A DNA stretch of 64,000 nucleotides. Source: Meghimatium bilineatum (lineage: Eukaryota; Mollusca; Gastropoda; Stylommatophora; Philomycidae). The translations under genes were made by a program, and so were the position numbers. This document shows positions 63,561 to 64,000 of the stretch, piece after piece (position 1 is the stretch's first letter; each line of letters starts with the position of its first letter). The stretch spans positions 15,119,863-15,183,862 of the forward strand of contig CM067299.1 of the NCBI GenBank assembly GCA_034231615.1, in the 5' to 3' direction. Under the pieces are notes generated by a model. That model searched no databases. It worked only from the letters and a program-made list of their open reading frames with translations, and was not told the DNA's origin.

Positions 63561-63920
63561 TGTTTGCCCTTTAAAGTCTATAAAGTAGTGGACACTGTAC
63601 ATTTGAATTTTCCAGAATAAATACAGTTTGACCATCTTATTACATACATGACATTATGATCGACATGGAGTAGATTATTGAACATAAAATAAACCTAAAT
63701 TACGAGGAAGAACAGCTAGAAATAGAATAACTTCAATCTGACTCACTAACCCGAACAGACAACCCATCTTTGGATTATGCCACTGGGCAAGAACATTAAA
63801 ACACATCGAATAACCAAAGGAGTGAAGTGGAAGTTTAGAAATGAAATTATTACTTATAGTGAGGAATTCATCTTTCCACGGCGGACCCTTGGCCAGTTTT
63901 GTTCTAACAGAGCTGCAACG
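63561..63920. other. Unique DNA, nothing recognised
   Basis: A minus frame of 83 codons (63675-63926) has no recognisable family. Confidence 0.35.
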
Positions 63921-63924
63921 ATAC

Positions 63925-64000
63925 ACTACTTCTTCTGCGTTCAGGCATCTTTTGGTCTCGCTAGATCTTCAGTTCAGTCGCCAGGAAGAAGCTCCCAGTC
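63925..64000 (-). mobile_element. LINE 3' UTR, GAA-tailed family, cut by the window end
   Basis: On the minus strand, GAAGCTTCTTCC-type coding remains are followed by GGCGACTGAACTGAAGATCT, AGCGAGACCAAAAGATGCCT and GAACGCAGAAGAAG. The same UTR and tail are at 36150-36240. The element continues beyond the window. Confidence 0.8.

Overview
This window is animal nuclear DNA. It is AT-rich, has no operon-like gene packing, and contains no intact protein-coding gene that I can defend. The tRNA-derived SINEs with GAA tails, the decayed LINE pieces and the very high minisatellite load suggest a lophotrochozoan, most likely a mollusc and perhaps a gastropod. This is an inference from repeat style, not an identification. 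Almost everything recognisable is repetitive: about 30 tandem arrays (unit 15-55 bp), about 20 fragments of non-LTR retrotransposon genes, several SINE families, one clear hAT-type MITE, foldback elements and (TA)n or (GT)n microsatellites.

Layout. Positions 1-5300 hold six small minisatellites, a (GT)n tract, two SINE copies and a foldback element. Positions 5650-6072 are the 3' end of a dead reverse-transcriptase gene. An 8.2-kb array of a 52-bp unit begins immediately after it (about 6075-14290, roughly 158 copies) and shows visible higher-order duplications. Positions 14515-15790 are a nest of LINE fragments in which a minus-strand copy interrupts a plus-strand copy. Positions 16-22 kb are low-complexity or unique DNA with two more large arrays (44-bp and 34-bp units). 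Positions 22.4-26.6 kb hold three LINE 3' ends and a perfect 51-bp-arm inverted repeat. Positions 26.8-31 kb have three further minisatellites and one possible exon. Positions 31.5-38.4 kb have more LINE ends, one with a readable target-site duplication. Positions 39-46.9 kb are the densest SINE/minisatellite zone and include a structured GC-rich insert inside a 35-bp array. Positions 47-55 kb are mostly unique DNA with tRNA-like SINE heads. Positions 55.5-64 kb are dominated by LINE corpses, including the longest RT pseudogene (58.2-59.5 kb), plus the hAT MITE and three minisatellites.

How the parts fit. LINE 3' ends of at least five kinds are present. One kind ends in the same GAACGCAGAAGAAG tail as the commonest SINE family, as expected if that SINE borrowed the LINE's machinery. 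A second kind left three 3'-end copies, each flanked by near-perfect 12-13 bp direct repeats; two of these are only about 50-60 bp long. Minisatellites repeatedly lie directly against SINE or LINE ends. The long reading frames in the arrays exist because the units lack stop codons; they are not evidence of genes. The most unusual items are the homogenised 52-bp array with its 1,300-bp step duplication, the B-box-bearing foldback family, the structured insert at 42.04-42.38 kb with a compensatory base-pair change between its two half-repeats, and the possible orphan exon at 29.86-30.08 kb.
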